Part shown: one piece after another, positions 1 through 12,600 of the stretch
Position numbering within the stretch: the stretch's first letter is position 1
Layout: every line of letters begins with the position of its first letter
Assembly (NCBI RefSeq): GCF_963855985.1
Contig: NC_087099.1
Location: 16,150,001 to 16,214,000, forward strand
Origin: Ostrinia nubilalis
Taxonomy: Eukaryota > Arthropoda > Insecta > Lepidoptera > Crambidae
DNA length: 64,000 nt
Reading direction: 5' to 3'
Program-made: the position numbers and the translations under genes
Notes under the pieces: generated by a model
What the model saw: only the letters and a program-made list of their open reading frames with translations
Database searches by the model: none
Told to the model about the DNA's origin: nothing

Positions 1-577
1 GATTGCATTTTTTGTTTTTTTTTTCCCCTAATCTTAATTTAACTATAATTGAAAACCGAATAAAATGTATGCAAGAAACTAAAAATGCTTGAAACGGAAC
101 GGTTTATAAAAACCTTGAAAAAGAGGGGTAGTTACGAAAAAACTTTTTTACGACTGCCGTGCAACTGAGACGTTTTATCATACTGTTCGGTAAAGTGAAG
201 ATTGAAATTTTGAATAAGATATCATTTAGCGGTTTATCGGTACGTACACTTCCTACTACATTTCTAGCGATAAAAATGTTGAAATCTTTACGCAATATTT
301 TCTTCAAATAGTAGCTACGTCGAATGAGCTTGATTGCACAAACAATATTAAGTAATGAATTCTCCTTCTCGGATCCCTCGCTGGGCGGCTGGCTTTACTT
401 GTGTCTGTTACTTAGCTAATTGCGACCATTCATTACGTGTTTAGTACCTACCTGCTAGAAATATTTATGTATTTTAATATGATGCTTGTAAAATTTTGGC
501 TTTCTTGTATTTTGTAAAATGTAAATGTGTGCGTTTGGTAGAACTTTTGCATTAACATTTGGTTAACGTGACGATCA

Positions 578-733
578 CAGGCCGGAAGACGTAGCGTGGG
601 CAGGCCTCCCACTAGGTGGACCGACGATCTGGTGAAGGTCGCGGGAAGAACCTGGATGCGGGCAGCACACGATTGTTCGTTACGGAAATCCTTAGGGGAG
701 GCCTTTGTCCAGTACTGGACGTCATTTGGCTGA
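578..733 (+). pseudogene. C-terminal tail of a non-LTR retrotransposon reverse transcriptase
   Basis: The plus strand reads open for about 51 codons to a TGA at 731..733. It carries the motif order typical of the end of lepidopteran LINE ORFs: GRPPTRWTDD, then TWMRAAHD, then a final LGEAFVQYWTSFG. This is the region after the RT domain, so the copy is strongly 5'-truncated, as LINE insertions usually are. There is no Met start and no upstream RT motif in frame. It lies outside the host exons and has no host function that I can see. The clade (RTE-like or Jockey-like) cannot be settled from this tail. Related tails are at 32101..32189 and 50850..50899. Confidence 0.75.
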
Positions 734-917
734 AACGAACATTTGGTTGGGTTACCTATTTATAAATAGTGTTTAACTTTATATCGTGATCGCATAAGAC
801 AGCAATATGAGGTAGATTAAAATAATTTTACATTATTGTCCTATTCGCTTACTTATGACCTAAATAATTTTAGTGTGTGACGGTGATTATGGGGTAGAAG
901 AATTGAGAGATTGTTAG

Positions 918-1193
918 CAGTAGCGGCGTAAGGGGGGGGCGGTGGGGGCGGTCCGCCCCGGGTGCCAAGCATCAGGGGGTGACACAAGTCGCGCAGATTA
1001 GTACTCACTGGCACATCTGCATGGCAAATCTGCGGTTCTGTCATGATACGAGAGGGGTGGGGGGTGCGATTGTTTTTCAATCTTCGAATCGGGAGGTAAC
1101 CCCAAAAATCCTGGGGGGTACCAGGGGGTGCCATAGGACTTGTGACGGGGGGGGTGATCGCCCCGGGTACCAACCCATGCTACGCCGCCACTG
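918..1193. mobile_element. Non-autonomous hAT-like MITE with 8-bp target duplication
   Basis: The 276-bp element begins CAGTAGCGGCGTA (918..930) and ends TACGCCGCCACTG (1181..1193). These are terminal inverted repeats matching at 12 of 13 positions and of the CAGTGGCG type known from hAT transposons. The flanks carry a perfect 8-bp direct duplication, ATTGTTAG, at 910..917 and 1194..1201. Eight base pairs is the hAT target-site length. The interior is G-rich, with long G runs, and encodes no transposase, so mobility would have needed an enzyme supplied in trans. Confidence 0.9.
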
Positions 1194-1674
1194 ATTGTTA
1201 GTTCTATTTCACTTGCCACTAATCGCGAATACCATTGTAGTGTGTGACAGTGCTCGGCGAAATTACTTATCAATATATGGGATAGAATTACATGATTCTT
1301 TTCCACATACGATCGATCACGTGGACCCAGTGACGACACATTCATTGCAGTAATGTGAAATATTTTTGTGGGGTAGAATTAGATGATTCTACCGCGCGTA
1401 TCATTGTTCGGTTAGTAGACTCAGTGGCGAGTAGTATGTGACGGTGCTTGGCTGGCTTGGCGAAATATCATTGTGGGGTAGAAGAATAAATTATTGAATG
1501 ATTCTACCTCAAACATTGCTCGCTTGTCCAACTACTAGATTAGTAGGAACACTGTCAGTTTAGTGTAAGTTTTGATGTGGGGAAAAATTTTACTATAATT
1601 TACTTAAAACATAGTGCTTGCAATGTAGACCTAGGTAGATAGGTCAATAGGGAAACAGTTTAGTTTGAGTGTGA

Positions 1675-1756
1675 CGGTGCGTAGCGAAATAATATTTCGC
1701 TACGCACCGGCAATTCTACCCCATATTCATATTATGAATATGGGGTAGAATTGCCG
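1675..1756. repeat. Two adjoining perfect palindromes
   Basis: The first palindrome is 1675..1709, with 17-bp arms around a single A at 1692; its left arm is CGGTGCGTAGCGAAATA. The second is 1708..1756, with 24-bp arms around a single T at 1732. They share two bases. All arm positions pair. On either strand this would form two back-to-back hairpins with one-base loops. The sequences derive from the surrounding GTGACGGTGC/GGGGTAGAA repeat. Confidence 0.9.
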
Positions 1757-1780
1757 ATTCTACCTCGCTGCTCAGTCGGT

Positions 1781-2163
1781 CTAAAATTAGATCGAATATT
1801 GATTACAACGAGCGAATAATACTTAATGGTAATATTTACTTACTTTCTAAACATAATATTGTGTTGATTCCCCTGATAACTCATTTATGTAAAGCAATGC
1901 GAAAGTGTATTTTATGTTTAGGTATGATACTACCTATTAGTTTTCTTTTTATAAGTAGATTACGCGAAACAACATCGAAGCGAATTTTCTCTTTTCTCAC
2001 TGGAGGATTCGGGTTTGTAATCCCAACTCCAACTGCTAGACTACCCAGCTTAACAAACCAAAAGCGTATGTGCTGTGATTTTGAAGTCGATTCTTTTTTG
2101 CGTTTTTTGAACTGACACATTTGTAACTATAATAGTCTAGCATTTTCTTCAAAAGGAACCCAC
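1781..2163. other. Intron and repeat flank, no gene seen
   Basis: AT-rich DNA between the palindromes and the ChAT exon. On the minus strand this is the start of the next ChAT intron. I looked for a following ChAT exon and saw none. The short open frames on both strands here have no recognisable similarity. Confidence 0.5.
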
Positions 2164-2336
2164 CGATCCAGCATCTCCTTGTAATCCAGCAGGTCGTCAA
2201 TGAAAAGCGCGGCCAGGTCAGCCACCTCATCCAGTCTTCCGAAGCGCCGCCGCGGGAACACCATGCCCGGGCTTGAGTTGATGGGCAGAGGCAGTCGCAC
2301 CTTCATATACATGTCGTCCAGCCACCATTCTGTCAC
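2164..2336 (-). CDS. ChAT: Choline acetyltransferase, internal exon (N-terminal half)
   Basis: ChAT makes acetylcholine from choline and acetyl-CoA in cholinergic nerve endings. This exon encodes VTEWWLDDMYMKVRLPLP followed by INSSPGMVFPRRRF and a helix ending KEMLD. It matches the conserved N-terminal part of the choline/carnitine acyltransferase fold (compare W-L-x-x-MYM and LPINSSPGMVFP of insect ChAT, from memory). The minus-strand acceptor is clear: TTCCTCCAG precedes GTGACA. It joins in phase 0 to the exon ending REMDNW at 15798. The donor is most likely GTGGGT after ...GATCG, leaving two bases of a split codon; GTTCCT four bases further on is a weaker alternative. The catalytic His region lies in later exons outside the window. 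The intron upstream of this exon holds the giant nested gene. Confidence 0.9.
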
Positions 2337-2389
2337 CTGGAGGAAGAGTGGAGGTAAGTGATTGAACTGTTTAGTGTACAATATTTATT

Positions 2390-2886
2390 TTAGGGTTCCG
2401 TAGCCAAATGGCAAAAAACGGAACCCTCATAGATTCGTCATGTCTGTCTGTCTGTCCGTCTGTCCGTCCGTATGTCACAGCCATTTTTTTCCCGAAACTA
2501 TAAGAGCTATATTGTTGAAACTTGGTAGGTAGATGTATTCTGTGAACCGCATTAAGATTTTGATGCAGAAATAAAAATAAAAAAAATTTTGGGGGCTCCC
2601 CATACTTAGAACTTCAAAATTCAAATATGATATCGAGGTTTCTAAAATTTTTTTTTTTCTAAACCGAATAGTTTGCGTGACAGACGCTTCCAAAGTGGAA
2701 AAAAGTTGGTCCCCCCCCCCCCCCCTCTCTAACTTCTAAAATAAGAAAATGAAAAATCTAAAAATACGTATAATGTACGTACATTACTATAAAAACTACC
2801 AACGAAAATTGTTTTGAACGAGATCTAGTAAGTAGTTTTTTTAACCCTTTGTGCGTGAGTCCGACACGCACTTGGCCGGTTTTTTA
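2390..2886. repeat. Dispersed lepidopteran-type repeat with (TGTC)n and poly-C tracts
   Basis: It starts with a hairpin-forming pair, AGGGTTCCGTAGCC ... ACGGAACCCT (about 2391..2428). A TGTC/CCGTC microsatellite follows at about 2440..2475, then a degenerate middle with a run of C at about 2711..2726. It ends near CCGACACGCACTTGGCCGG (about 2861..2880). This layout is common in moth and butterfly genomes as a non-autonomous element. The exact ends and family are not certain. It lies about 54 bp upstream of the ChAT exon acceptor, inside the intron. Confidence 0.6.
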
Positions 2887-3255
2887 ATTATGCTACCTTG
2901 TGTGTGAGAGACTGGTCTGAGATAGGTTTCCTTTGAAACCAATAATACACCGAACTATAAGTACTCTCTGTCATTAAGCCTTAGGTTCGGAAATCTTCTC
3001 CTCTCCTCTCCACTTTGGTGCAAATCGGCCCTTACACCTTACAGTCCATCGTCAAAATGTGTAGTGACCTTTACAAATTATAAGATGACACAGTACTTGA
3101 TGTGCCAGTCTGTACACTGCCCACACAAAGCTTTTATTTTGATAGACGGGACTATTCCCACCTCTCGTTCCCTCCCAGCTTGACCGCCATTAAAAACCCA
3201 ATCAATGAAGGTCAAGTTTGTCCTGGTTTCTTTTTATATAATAATTCATAATTCA
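2887..3255. other. ChAT intron between repeat and giant gene, no gene seen
   Basis: Unique-looking intronic sequence with no open frame of note and no recognised repeat. It separates the putative 3' end of the nested gene from the repeat next to the ChAT exon. Confidence 0.4.
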
Positions 3256-3261
3256 TTTATT
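3256..3261 (-). promoter_or_regulatory. Putative poly(A) signal AATAAA of the giant nested gene
   Basis: The plus strand reads TTTATT, which is AATAAA on the minus strand, about 350 bases past the stop codon at 3610. It is the first canonical hexamer I found downstream of the stop. In AT-rich DNA such a hexamer can occur by chance, so this is a candidate only. Confidence 0.4.
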
Positions 3262-3609
3262 CATTGCATCATGTAGTACAACAGTAAGTACCATTGGAAA
3301 CATTCGTGAATTAACTATTTCATTGGCATAAATCTATAAGAATAGAATATAACAACTGAACCTTTAACATCAAGCAATAGATGGGTTAACCTACCATATT
3401 CGATATTTACGGAAAAACTAGCCATTTAGTAGAAATGATTCAGTAGGAAAATATTATTTCTTTTGGATGTAAAAAAACTCAATAATTATTTTGTATGAAA
3501 TATTTTACTGGAACTACTATTTACAAAATTAATACATACGAGTAAGTACTTTAATATTAATATTATGCTACAATAAAACATCACTTCTTCCTGCGGCGGC
3601 TCCAATACG

Positions 3610-6600
3610 CTAAAAATAACGATTGTACGGCACAGTCGGGCTTAAAAAGAAGATGGTTCTTCTTGGTCTAGTCCTTCTCGGTCTTTTGGTCGTCGTCGTT
3701 TTCACTTCTTCGGGAATCCAGAAATTTCTTTTTAACGGCAACAGTAGCTGCTGAGGCATTTCGTCATCCTCACCATCATCATCATCACCAAGACCGTCGG
3801 AGTCATCTAAAGGAGAGTCCAAAAAGAAATCGCGTTGCGTTGTTGATTTGACAAAGTCCGTGTTAATAAGATAATTGCGTATTGAATCTACTCTATCTCT
3901 CAAAACCTTCGGCTTAGTTGAAGGCTCCAGAACAAAAGGCCTCGCTAGAACGTTATATTTAGGCACTGCCGGTTGTTTTTTCTTTAAAACTTTTTGAATA
4001 TAATTGTCCCTCCACGAAAAGGCACGACGTTGGTTTTGGTATTCGTCTCTAAAGAAATTGTCTTTGTTTTGGTATATTAGTGGCTTTGGTCTGAGATTCG
4101 TCCGTTCTTGATCAAATTTCGGTCGTAAAACTACTTGTCTTGGCACACTCGTGGGCTTGTATACCCTCATATTCATAGTGTCTGGGCGAAACTTGCGCGC
4201 TGCGTTAACATTATTTTGCGTCATAAATCGTCGTTGCGAAAAAAAGTCGCCTGTATTCATCGTCATAATTTCTTTATTTTTGCTGGCCAAATGAATTCTC
4301 CTCATGATCTTCCTTTGAGTCTTTGGCGAAACTATTTTTATAGGGTACAAGTTTGTTTTAACGAAAGGGTCTAGTAGTTTGACCTTAGTTAAATTTGGAT
4401 TGAGAGATACGAAGTTCTTAGTAAGTATTTTGTTTCGCCGGACTTTAACTTTTACAGGTGGATTGATGCTTGAGGTTGGCGTTAACTCTTCAGAGCAGTT
4501 GGAAGCTTTTACTAATTCTATAAAACTTTTCAAACTTGGATCGACGTGATGACTTAAGTTTCTAAGCAATTCACAAGCTGGGGTATTCTTAATCTTTATA
4601 CCGACTTGAGATCCTTTGATAGTTGTGTATTTAGATTTTGGTAAATTCTCTTTGAATAATTTTATTCTTGCTTCTAAACTTACAGTGTTGTCTAAATCCT
4701 CGGTCGTTGGCTTATATGTATTGTATTTAATTGTTTTTGTGGTTTGGGCACTTGAAGTTACTGTCTGTGTCATATGCGTGCTGATTGGTTTATAACTTGT
4801 GGTGTGCCTAGTGGTATTATTGACTAGCATATTATTATTTTCGTACTTTCTAAACAAGTAGGTTCTTCGGTTTAATGGGCTAGGTTTGTCTGTGGCGGTA
4901 ACAATGCGTGATTTCAATATTGGAGCTATTTTACTTGGGTACGAAAGTGTATACTGTGGATAATGCAAAGTTGTATAAACTTTGTTGGGCATTATATTCA
5001 TGTGATCACCAGAAATGTTATAACTTTTTGTCAGTGGTTTTAAATCTTTCAATTCTATAGAATGTGATACAAGTTTATCAAATAAATGTTTAGTGCTGTC
5101 GGTACTTAATTTTAATGAGCTATTAAATTGTGTGTGTCCTTCTTGATTTTTATCTGTATCATTGCCTAATTTATGGATACTGTTGTTAGAATTAAAAAAT
5201 GGTTTGCCAATTACGTCATATCTTGGGTTTTCTATTTTTGGACTGGTCTTTTTTGTTAGCCTTGTTATATGTACAACATCAGATCTATTACTCATTTTAT
5301 CTTGGCCTGTGTTATTTTGTTTGTCAGATGGAATTCTGTCAATGCTACTCTGGTTTAATTTCTTCAACATATTTTTTAGTATAGATGATAAAGTGCTGTT
5401 AGATGAGCTTCCTGATTCTCTTAATTTAGTTAAATTAGTATTGTTATTATCATTGTGTTTGATCTCAGCACTTTTCAAGTTCTGTGGTAAATTGTACATA
5501 AATCTTCTAGTTATGTTAATTATTGTAGATACATTAGGCACGTTATATGCCTTAAACGTTTTTTCAGAACTTGTTCTGATGTCTAGAATCGTATGATCAG
5601 TTGACCATTTGTTGTCTGTATGACGTGACATACTTTCAGTATTTTCGTCTTCAGTTTCAGTAACTGTACTTAACTCATATGTTTGAGTCAATATTTCGGA
5701 ATACTTAGGTAAATCCATATCAATCGTCGTATTTTTATGTGTTTTGTTTGTCGAGTGCTCAGTCTCTGGAAATAGTAACTTGAAACTGTCTACTTGAACA
5801 GTATTTGGAGGCTTTTTTTGTTTGCCTGTTGAAAATTTATTTTTAATGCGTGCTGTTATATTAGGATACAAGATTTCCGAAGTAACAAGCCTTCCAGGTA
5901 CGCCTGATCGATTAGTTTGAGGCAAGTTTAGTGTAGCTTCATCTGAACTTAAAGACGGTGTAACATCATCATGTTTTGAAGTACTTGTTGATGCAGATCG
6001 GGCAGTAAAATGTTCAGTGGTGGTTTCTGCTAATGTCATATCAATTTCTGTCTTAGTGTTTTCTACATAGAGAATACTGTTTGACTGTACATTACCCAGT
6101 CCGGTAAATGCATACGGTGTTGCTTTAACTTGGGTATCTTGTGATATTTCTTCGACCAACTGCATTGGTTTAAATGATATAGGAGTTATACTTTGGGTGT
6201 CATCATTTATTGTACTATTATTGCCCAATGTAGTTTGTAAACTTGACGGACTATAATTTTTAGGCAAATCACCCAGTCCGGTAATTGCATACGGTGTTGC
6301 TGTAACTTGGGTGTCTTGTGATATTTCTTCAACCAACTGCATTGGTTTAGATGTTAAAGGAGTCATACTTTGGGTGTCATCATTTATTTTACTATTATTG
6401 CCCAATGTAGTTTGTAAACTTGACGGACTATAATTTTCAGGCAAATCACCCAGTCCGGTAATTGCATACGGTGTTGCTGTAACTTGGGTATCTTGTGGTA
6501 TTTCTTCGACCAACTGCATTGGTTTAGATGTTAAAGAAGTCATACTTTGGGTGTCATCATTTATTGTACTATAATTGTCCAATGTAGTTGGTAAACTTGA

Positions 6601-9600
6601 CGGACTATAATTTTCAGGCAAATCACCCAGTCCGGTAATTGCATACGGTGTTGCTGTAAATTGGATTTCTTGTGATTTTTCTTCGACCAACTGCTTCTGT
6701 TTAGATGATATAGGAGTTATACTTTGACTTTGGGTGACATCATTTATTGTGCTATAATTGCCAAATGTAGTTTGTAAACTTGACGGACTATAATGTTCAA
6801 TTAGCAAGTTGCTGAATTCTTGTGGTCCATGTAACATTTTTCCAATTGCACTTGTAAAATTGACATTGTTACTTGGAGTAAAGTCAGTGTTGTCTTTGTG
6901 TGTAAATTGGTCATTGAATTTTTTCAACGTAGAAGATTCTTTTTTAACAAAACCCACACCTGAGGTAGTAGAATATATAGCTGACGTTTCTTGTTCATTT
7001 CGCATTTGTGATGGTTTAAATGTATCGTCTGTTATAGTATTAAGACTCTCAAGTGCGCTGTTAGTGTTTGTTGATAAATCTGGGAATTCCCTATTTTCAT
7101 GTAACATAACTGAAAAACTGTCGGAAGATGTTTGTTTTAGTGTGCTAGTTTCTATAAGTAATTTACGGTCACTTTCCTGTAAACTTAATATTTTGTCATA
7201 ATTTTCGATATCTAAGGACGTTAAGCTTTCTTTTTCTCCTTCGTTTTTAAATGTCTCTTTACTTGTTTTATTTTGAAAGCTATTAGTAGTTATTTGGTTA
7301 GTATAAATAAGATTTTCTGATAAATTATCGATGTCATGCGCCTTAATCGTATCATGTAAGCTCTTGTCGACTGTCCAAGAAATATCTGTAACGGAGAATA
7401 AGTTTGATTTTGATCCGATTTGTTCGTCTAGGGTTTTTGATGAAGTTTTATTGAAATCTTTTGAAAATGTGATATTATTATTATTATTTTCCTCGTTTAT
7501 ATTCATCAAACTTGGCTTTATTGATGCTGTTGTCACCATAATAGGTTTTTGCACTTTTGTTATACTTTTTAAATTCAAATTATTACTATCAGCAGAATCT
7601 GTATTACTAAAGAAGCTGATATTAGAGCTATCATTACTTTCTGGAAATGTGAATCCTTTATTGCTTTTTGAAATAACTACAGGTTGCATAACATTTGTAT
7701 TTTCATCTTTCGATCCATGACTGCTCTTTACGTTTTCTTTCTTTGGTACTGTAGTAAACATTTTGAAGAAAGTTTGTTCATTTAATACCGGGGATTTGTA
7801 CATAACTTCGGTAGTCATTGTTTGTTTATTTTCCTTAGATACTATGTTGTCATCTTTCAATCTGTTATTACTTGGTATATTTACAGAATATTCAGGAAGC
7901 AGATTCGTGGTTGTATCTTTTCTTATGCTTAAGTTTTCACTAACATCAATACTTTTCTTTGATGTGATTTCAGTAAATAATTTTGGTTCTTTTATAGTCT
8001 GTAAAGATAACTTATCTGTCCTATCTATTGTGGCATCTTTAGTTGCAAAATATTTATTATTCATAATTGTTAAATGCGTATTTTTGTCAGTTGATTCCTC
8101 GAATTGATTAATAGGCATTAAATTAGTCCATTTTTTGCCACTTTCGCGATGTTCATTATTTTCGTCTTTCAGATTAGATATTATTGTGTTTTCGGTAATA
8201 TCAATAACTTCATTCGCATTATTTTCCGTTGTCAAATTATTGTTTCCATCAGTTATGGTATCTTTGCTGAGCAGCTGTGGTTTGTATGTAGTCAAAATGT
8301 CATTACTGGTGGTTCCGTTGAATTTTTTAAGCAACTTAGTACTTACTATTTTCAGTGCTTCAGTAGTCATGGGTTCTGTCAGTGCTTCAGTAGTCATGGG
8401 TTCTGTCAGTGCTTCAGTAGTCATGGGTTTTGTCATAAATTTGTTAATTTTATTATTTTCTTTAAGTTCTGTAGAACTTACAGTTTTCAATATTTTTTTT
8501 TCCGTATAAACATCTGAAAAATCAAAATTTGACTGTGGCTTCATTACTTGATTAAAATTTTTTAATTCACTTTTGTTGTCATTTAATGTATTAGTAGCAA
8601 CAAAGTTGCTATTTTCAGCTAACCCAGCTTTTGATGTATTACCTACTGATAAAAATGTTGTATAGGAAACATTTTCAAAATCAATTTTTGCAACAGGTGC
8701 CCGTAATATATTTTGAAAATTTTCTAATATATTATATCTAGTTGTGTTTTCAACTATAGCCAACTTATTATTCTGCGTATCATCGTCGTCTTTGTCAGTT
8801 GAATCGGTGAATTTATTGGTTATTGTAACAATATTTTCATATTCTTTTAATGAAGGAGTCATTGCTGATAATTCATCTAAATGTTTAAATTGTAGACTGG
8901 CCACCTCTGCTCGTTCAGTTGATGGCACCATTGAGGGCCCATTACCTTCAGTTAGTTGAACAATAACAGGATAGGAAACGGTTATTCCCACAGATTTTGT
9001 TGAAATTTCTTTTGAATAATTTCTTAACTCATCTGGTTGCGTTGTGATTAATGTGTGCCGTTCTTTTTCAGAAAAACTTTCAGTTAAGAATGTGGGTTTT
9101 GTATACTCAGGTCTATCTTTAGGTGTATATTCTGAAAAAGATGTCAAGTTTATTTTTGTGAACTTCTTTATTTGATTGCTACTGATACTTTGTTTCTGCG
9201 GAACTGTGTTCGCCTTAAAAGAACTGTCTTCAGTATCGTTTCGAAGTTCACCATAAAAGTGTAATGGCATAGTTGTATTGGGACTATCAGGAAATAGTTT
9301 ATCAAATCTTTCATTGTCATTTTCGTTAGAGTGATTTGAAGGGATACTCGTTTGTATTATTGTGTTAACCTTCGACGCTATTTCAGCTATATTTTGCACT
9401 ACTTCTGTAGTAAAACTATTATTTGAATATGTGGCAGTAGATAAGTCTTCTGAGTTTTTAACCGACTTCAACAAAAGGAGGAGGTTCTCAATTCGGTTGG
9501 TATTTTCTACAGCATCCTGAGATTGTTGTGATGTTGTGTCCATGGTCGACATTATCTCTTCATCGGTAAATGCTGTGCTGTAAACAATATTATCTTTGTC

Positions 9601-12600
9601 TATTTCTGTATTATTATCCTTAATATTGCTGATTACACTTGTAATTTTTTTATGATTTAACAAGGAAACTGTGGAATCAAAATCTAATGTCTTTTTTGAT
9701 GAGCTATTTTCTAGTTCATTTGTTTCTTGACTTATTGTGCTCACTTTTAAGATTTCTGGTTTTTCCAAAGTCCATTTACTTTCATTGCTAAGCGATGTCA
9801 TGTCTGTTGTTACAATTTGATTTTGAGACGATAATGATTGTACAATATCTAAGTACATTTCCTTATTTACATTACTTTTTACTTTTATTTCTGGAACGGT
9901 AATAGTGTATGCAGTTGTAGAAGATAACTCTTTTGGTATCGGTTCATCAATATTAGCCAATGAAATGCCAGGAGTAATTTTGTTAGATAATGTATTTGAC
10001 AAAACTGGAGTATTAGTCACAGTGGGAATCAAATTAGAAACTGCTAATGTTGGTCTGATAACATTCTGTGGTTCTGTAGCTGTCAAAGTCTGTGTAACTG
10101 CAGTAACAACTTCTTTATTGGTTTTGGTTTGAATGAAATTCACATTATTATATTCAACGAAAGAGGATGTATCCGTGTCTAGTACCTGTAGTTCTGTGTT
10201 TTTATCTAGTCCAACTTCATCGTACTCTTCAAGCTGCCTATAATGTTCTGGTATTGTCACCAAATTTTTGTCATTACGTGTGTTTTCTCTGCTGACCAAT
10301 CGCTTCATTTGTTGTTTTGTAGGAGAAATAACACTCGAATATATTTGGTTTAAATTGTTAGTTGTTATATTTGGCAAAATGTTATTGTGATGCCGTACCG
10401 TTATGTTTCTGTGATTTTCTCTTGAGGTTCCTGTTTTAGTTACGTACTCAAAACTAGATTTATTGTTATCTTTGAATTCAATGTCATTTACATATACTTT
10501 TGTCGATGGTATATCAGTTTCGTAACTTGGCAACGGAAAGAAAATAGTGTCTTTAACTCTTAAATTATTGCTTGGAGGATAAGCTTCATTCGTAATAACG
10601 ATGTTATGTGCATCGATCGTATTTTTAGCTGGTTTTGTAAATGAGTTCTTAGTCACGTAATTATCTTTATTGATATTAGTGATTATTTCATTAAGTTTTT
10701 GTATATTTGTGTATGTTTCAATGTTTGACGTTGTTGTTTTATCTCTAAAAGTATTTTCTTTGACATCATCTGTTTGACCTTTAAAACGATTAAAAGAATC
10801 GGTATTACTTACGTTGTGTAATTCATATCTATTGTAGCTTGTTTTTGTTTGATCAGTTATGTCTCTTTCTGTTGAAATAAGACCTATCGTTTCATCCAAA
10901 TATGTCGTATCGATATTTCTATACGTAGTAATATTATAATTGATAGTTTGGTCTTTATTATTAACAGCTGATTCATTGACCTTAGCACCCGTGTCAACAT
11001 TATTTTGTAAATAATCTTGAGGTGGTGAAATATTCTTTTTTGAGTTTTTATTATTTAACCCATAAAAAATTAATGTATCCTTTGGCTGTTTTGTTTCATG
11101 TTCATTTTTCGTAATCATTTCTATCTCATTGTAAAGACTCTTATCGTTGGTTTCCTTATCGGCAAAAGTCTTTTCAAATGACAGTGGAGTTTGCGTTTCT
11201 AATATAACTCGATAGGCAGTGTTATTCTTATTTATTTTCGAGTTTTCAGGTAATGTAAATTTTATATAATTTTGTTCTATCTCAGCTTGATTGGTAGTCT
11301 TATTTTGCATTCTATCTCTGTTTGGAGCATCTAAATAAGTGATCGTTTGGGATGCTGGTTGAATGTCTTTTTCTAAATTCACCTTATTTACTTTAAAAAA
11401 TGCGATTTCTTCTTTCCTGTTTGAAGAGGGTAAAGTATTTTTTTCATTTTTGTCCTCAAGATTATTTTGGCTTTCAAGTTTTGTTTCGATATTTCCATTA
11501 TGATTACTTTCTAAACTCGAAGGTAAATAAAAATCAGTACTTATTATTTGTTTCATATCGGCAGAAAAATAAGGAGCTTTATACTTTTCTTGATTGTTTT
11601 TTGCAAAAATATTCTTCTCAGTTGTTTTGATATCATTCGCTGTCACAAAATTGGTTTTTGGATATACAACAGTATTAAATTCCTGTTGAATAGGCCTCTC
11701 TAACACAATATTATTATCTTTAGGTGTTAATGTGATTGGATTAATGTTGGGGTAGCTGCGTGTTTTAGTCATTTCTTTTTTTGTTTGCTGTTTATCAGTA
11801 GCAAAGTAATTATCACTAGTTAAAGCATTAGTCGTTGTCAAAATCAGATTGTTATTTTTATTTAAAAAATAAGTAATTGGCATCCTAATTTCAGGTAATT
11901 GCTTGTTGGTTATTACTTTTGTAATAGGCTGATCGTTGCTATATAATTTTTCTTTATTAACTTCAATTTCTCGTTGAATTGGCGTCGTAAATACGGCATT
12001 ATTTTCAATAGCTGTTGTACTTAAGTTCGTATTATACCATACTGTAATTGAATTCAATAAATCTTGGAGGTTTTCTGTATTCGCTGCCGTTGAATGTGAA
12101 CGTCGATCGTTTGTCTTAACAAAATCCTCAGGGGTATTATAAGTTGACATTAAAATCATATCTAAATTATATTTGATTGTACTGTTTTGTTCACTATTAT
12201 TTTTAGTTTTCATCCACTTTTTATATTTAAATATTGGAGTTTGAAGTGACTGTTCTGTTGGTTTTCCTGTCATAACAAAATTAGTTATTGTATCTTTATT
12301 CTTTTGTTTTGCGGAAGTTTTTATTTCTTCATTTCTCCCAACCCAACTAGATTTGTTGTCTAAATTCTGAGTACCTTTCAATTTGATGCTTTTATCATAA
12401 CTGTCTGAGCCAACAGGTGCGGTTAAGTCGAGTGGTTTTTGTTTGAGTAGATATTGATCAACATTCTGCTCGGGTGTTTTTTGCAACATAACATTTGTGG
12501 TCAAATCTGTGTTCTTTTTGTCTTCTTCTATTAGATCTTCTACATTTTCTCGTAATATGAACTGTTTATTGCTACTTGGTTTATTACTAGCTACATTAGT

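Larger units (their letters stand above)
868..1780. repeat. Diverged repeat block with a recurring GTGTGACGGTGC...GGGGTAGAA motif
   Basis: The motif GTGTGAC(G/A)GTG recurs near 875, 1240, 1435 and 1670. In each case a GGGGTAGAA or GGGATAGAA follows, and GATTCTACC appears in inverted orientation near 1393, 1500 and 1755. Spacing is irregular, so this is either an old tandem array or several nested copies of one element. A hAT-like MITE (918..1193) interrupts the first unit. No coding potential is visible. Confidence 0.55.

Noticed and set aside
5162..10132. Plus-strand frames of 70-144 codons opposite the giant gene
   Set aside because: They are antisense shadows with Leu/Ser/Phe/Val-rich composition that mirrors the codons of the minus-strand gene.
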